Source of the DNA: Bacteroidota bacterium
Lineage (GTDB): Bacteria; Bacteroidota; Bacteroidia; Bacteroidales; UBA1556
Assembly: GCA_003648395.1 (NCBI GenBank)
Contig: QMPB01000226.1
Span: 1 to 7,085 of the forward strand
Length of the DNA stretch: 7,085 nucleotides
Reading direction: 5' to 3'
Position numbers and translations under genes: made by a program. Positions within the stretch are counted from its first letter, which is position 1, and every line of letters starts with the position of its first letter. Positions 6,082 to 7,085 of this stretch are shown in pieces. Under the pieces are notes generated by a model. The model ran no database searches. It was given only the letters and a program-made list of their open reading frames with translations, and was not told the DNA's origin.

Positions 6082-7085
6082 TTATTTCGCGTAAGAAATA
6101 GCTCTTGTTTCACGAATTACAGTAATTTTTATTTGTCCAGGATAAGTCATCTCTTCTTGGATTTTTTTAGATAATTCGTAACTAATTTTATTAGCATCAT
6201 CATCGCTGACTTGCTCAGCTCCTACTATAACTCTTAATTCTCTACCTGCTTGAATTGCATACGTTTTAATAACTCCAGGGAAGTTTAGGGCATGGTTTTC
6301 AAGCTCTTTAAGTCTATTGATATAAGATTCTGCAACTTCTCTACGAGCACCAGGTCTAGCGCCAGAAATAGCATCACAAACTTGTACTATAGGTGCAAAT
6401 AAGCTTGTCATCTCAGTTTCGTCGTGGTGAGAACCAATCGCGTTACATACTTCAGATTTCTCTTTGTATTTTTCAGCTAATTTCATTCCTAGCAATGCAT
6501 GTGGCATTTCTGGCTCATTATCGGGCACTTTACCAATGTCATGAAGTAAACCGGCGCGTTTAGCAAGTTTTGGATTAAGTCCTAATTCAGAAGCCATAGT
6601 AGCACAAAGATTTGCTACTTCGCGCGAGTGTTGTAATAGATTCTGACCATAAGAAGAACGATACTTCATTCTACCTACCATACGAAGTAATTCGTGATGC
6701 ATACCATGAATTCCTAAATCAATAGCAGTACGTTTTCCAATATCAACTATCTCTTGTTCAATTTGTTTCTTGGTTTTAGAAACGACCTCTTCAATTCTTG
6801 CAGGATGAATTCTACCATCAGTTACAAGTTTGTGTAATGATAGACGAGCAACTTCTCTTCTAATAGGATCGAAGCCTGAAAGAATAATAGATTCAGGAGT
6901 GTCGTCAACAATAATTTCTACACCTGTAGCAGCTTCAATAGCTCTGATGTTTCTTCCTTCACGACCAATTATTCGACCTTTGATTTCATCATTTTCAATA
7001 TGGAAAACTGAAACTGTGTTTTCTATGGCATGTTCAGTAGCTGTACGTTGAATGGTCTCAACAACAATCTTTTTAGCTTCTAAGT
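6082..7085 (-). CDS. rny: Ribonuclease Y, N-terminus cut by window edge
   Basis: Endoribonuclease that starts mRNA decay; in species studied it is membrane-anchored. The frame is open from the stop at 6082-6084 to the right edge, giving the last 333 residues of a protein usually about 515-525 long. The KH RNA-binding domain comes first, with the GxxG loop in [12 protein letters not shown] (fragment residues 36-47). It is followed by [21 protein letters not shown] (60-80) and then the HD phosphohydrolase domain: the first metal histidine H152 in QHSREVA, the HD pair H181-D182 in LLHDIGK, SHHDE (218-222) and the distal D237 in VCDAIS. The C-terminus [13 protein letters not shown] and [21 protein letters not shown] is family-typical. 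The internal ATG at 6700-6702, within [10 protein letters not shown], is not the start, because strongly conserved KH sequence continues upstream in frame. The membrane helix and coiled coil should lie beyond the edge. A terminator follows directly, so rny is the last gene of its unit. Confidence 0.96.
   Translation of the reverse strand, partial: LEAKKIVVETIQRTATEHAIENTVSVFHIENDEIKGRIIGREGRNIRAIEAATGVEIIVDDTPESIILSGFDPIRREVARLSLHKLVTDGRIHPARIEEVVSKTKKQIEQEIVDIGKRTAIDLGIHGMHHELLRMVGRMKYRSSYGQNLLQHSREVANLCATMASELGLNPKLAKRAGLLHDIGKVPDNEPEMPHALLGMKLAEKYKEKSEVCNAIGSHHDETEMTSLFAPIVQVCDAISGARPGARREVAESYINRLKELENHALNFPGVIKTYAIQAGRELRVIVGAEQVSDDDANKISYELSKKIQEEMTYPGQIKITVIRETRAISYAK

Noticed and set aside
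6082..6702. A separate 206-residue HD-domain protein starting at the ATG at 6700-6702
   Set aside because: The frame continues upstream to the window edge with the RNase Y KH domain, so this ATG is internal.
6830..7051. Plus-strand open frame of 73 codons opposite the rny KH region
   Set aside because: The minus strand here encodes the highly conserved KH domain of RNase Y, which explains the open antisense frame.

Overview
The window looks like an ordinary chromosomal segment from a low-GC member of the Bacteroidota, most likely class Bacteroidia or a marine/Flavobacteria-like relative. The evidence is protein style (Bacteroidota-type queuine tRNA-ribosyltransferase without zinc cysteines, short AMP nucleosidase, LpxL-type acyltransferase with a GHYTNWE motif), two TAnnTTTG promoter elements, weak or absent Shine-Dalgarno sequences, and AT-rich intergenic DNA. 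Every recognised gene lies on the minus strand, so transcription runs from position 7085 towards 1.

In transcription order, the right edge holds the C-terminal two thirds of RNase Y (rny, 6082 to the edge), ended by a good intrinsic terminator at 6031-6063. A tight run follows: tgt (4874-6004), a 257-residue AMP nucleosidase (4088-4861, 12 bp downstream of tgt) and holA, DNA polymerase III delta (3063-4061, 26 bp further on). After a 113 bp spacer of degenerate repeats comes a lipid A type acyltransferase (2074-2949). These four probably form one housekeeping transcript. They cover tRNA modification, purine salvage, replication and envelope lipid synthesis, with no common pathway.

A 250 bp spacer (1824-2073) with a tandem repeat and a long imperfect palindrome leads to sucC (633-1823). 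sucC appears to be a single-gene unit with its own promoter-like element and a perfect 15-bp-stem terminator, and sucD is not beside it. The 287 bp spacer 346-632 holds the sucC terminator, a tandem 8-mer and a promoter-like element for the last gene. That gene is cut by the left edge (1-345) and encodes a small protein resembling Bacteroidota STAS-like hypothetical proteins.

I found no mobile element, CRISPR array, tRNA, rRNA or defence-like system, and no convincing new biological system. The points most worth a second look are the shared degenerate repeats and palindrome around the acyltransferase gene, the lost zinc ligands in Tgt, the unexplained STAS-like protein, and the mixed operon itself.
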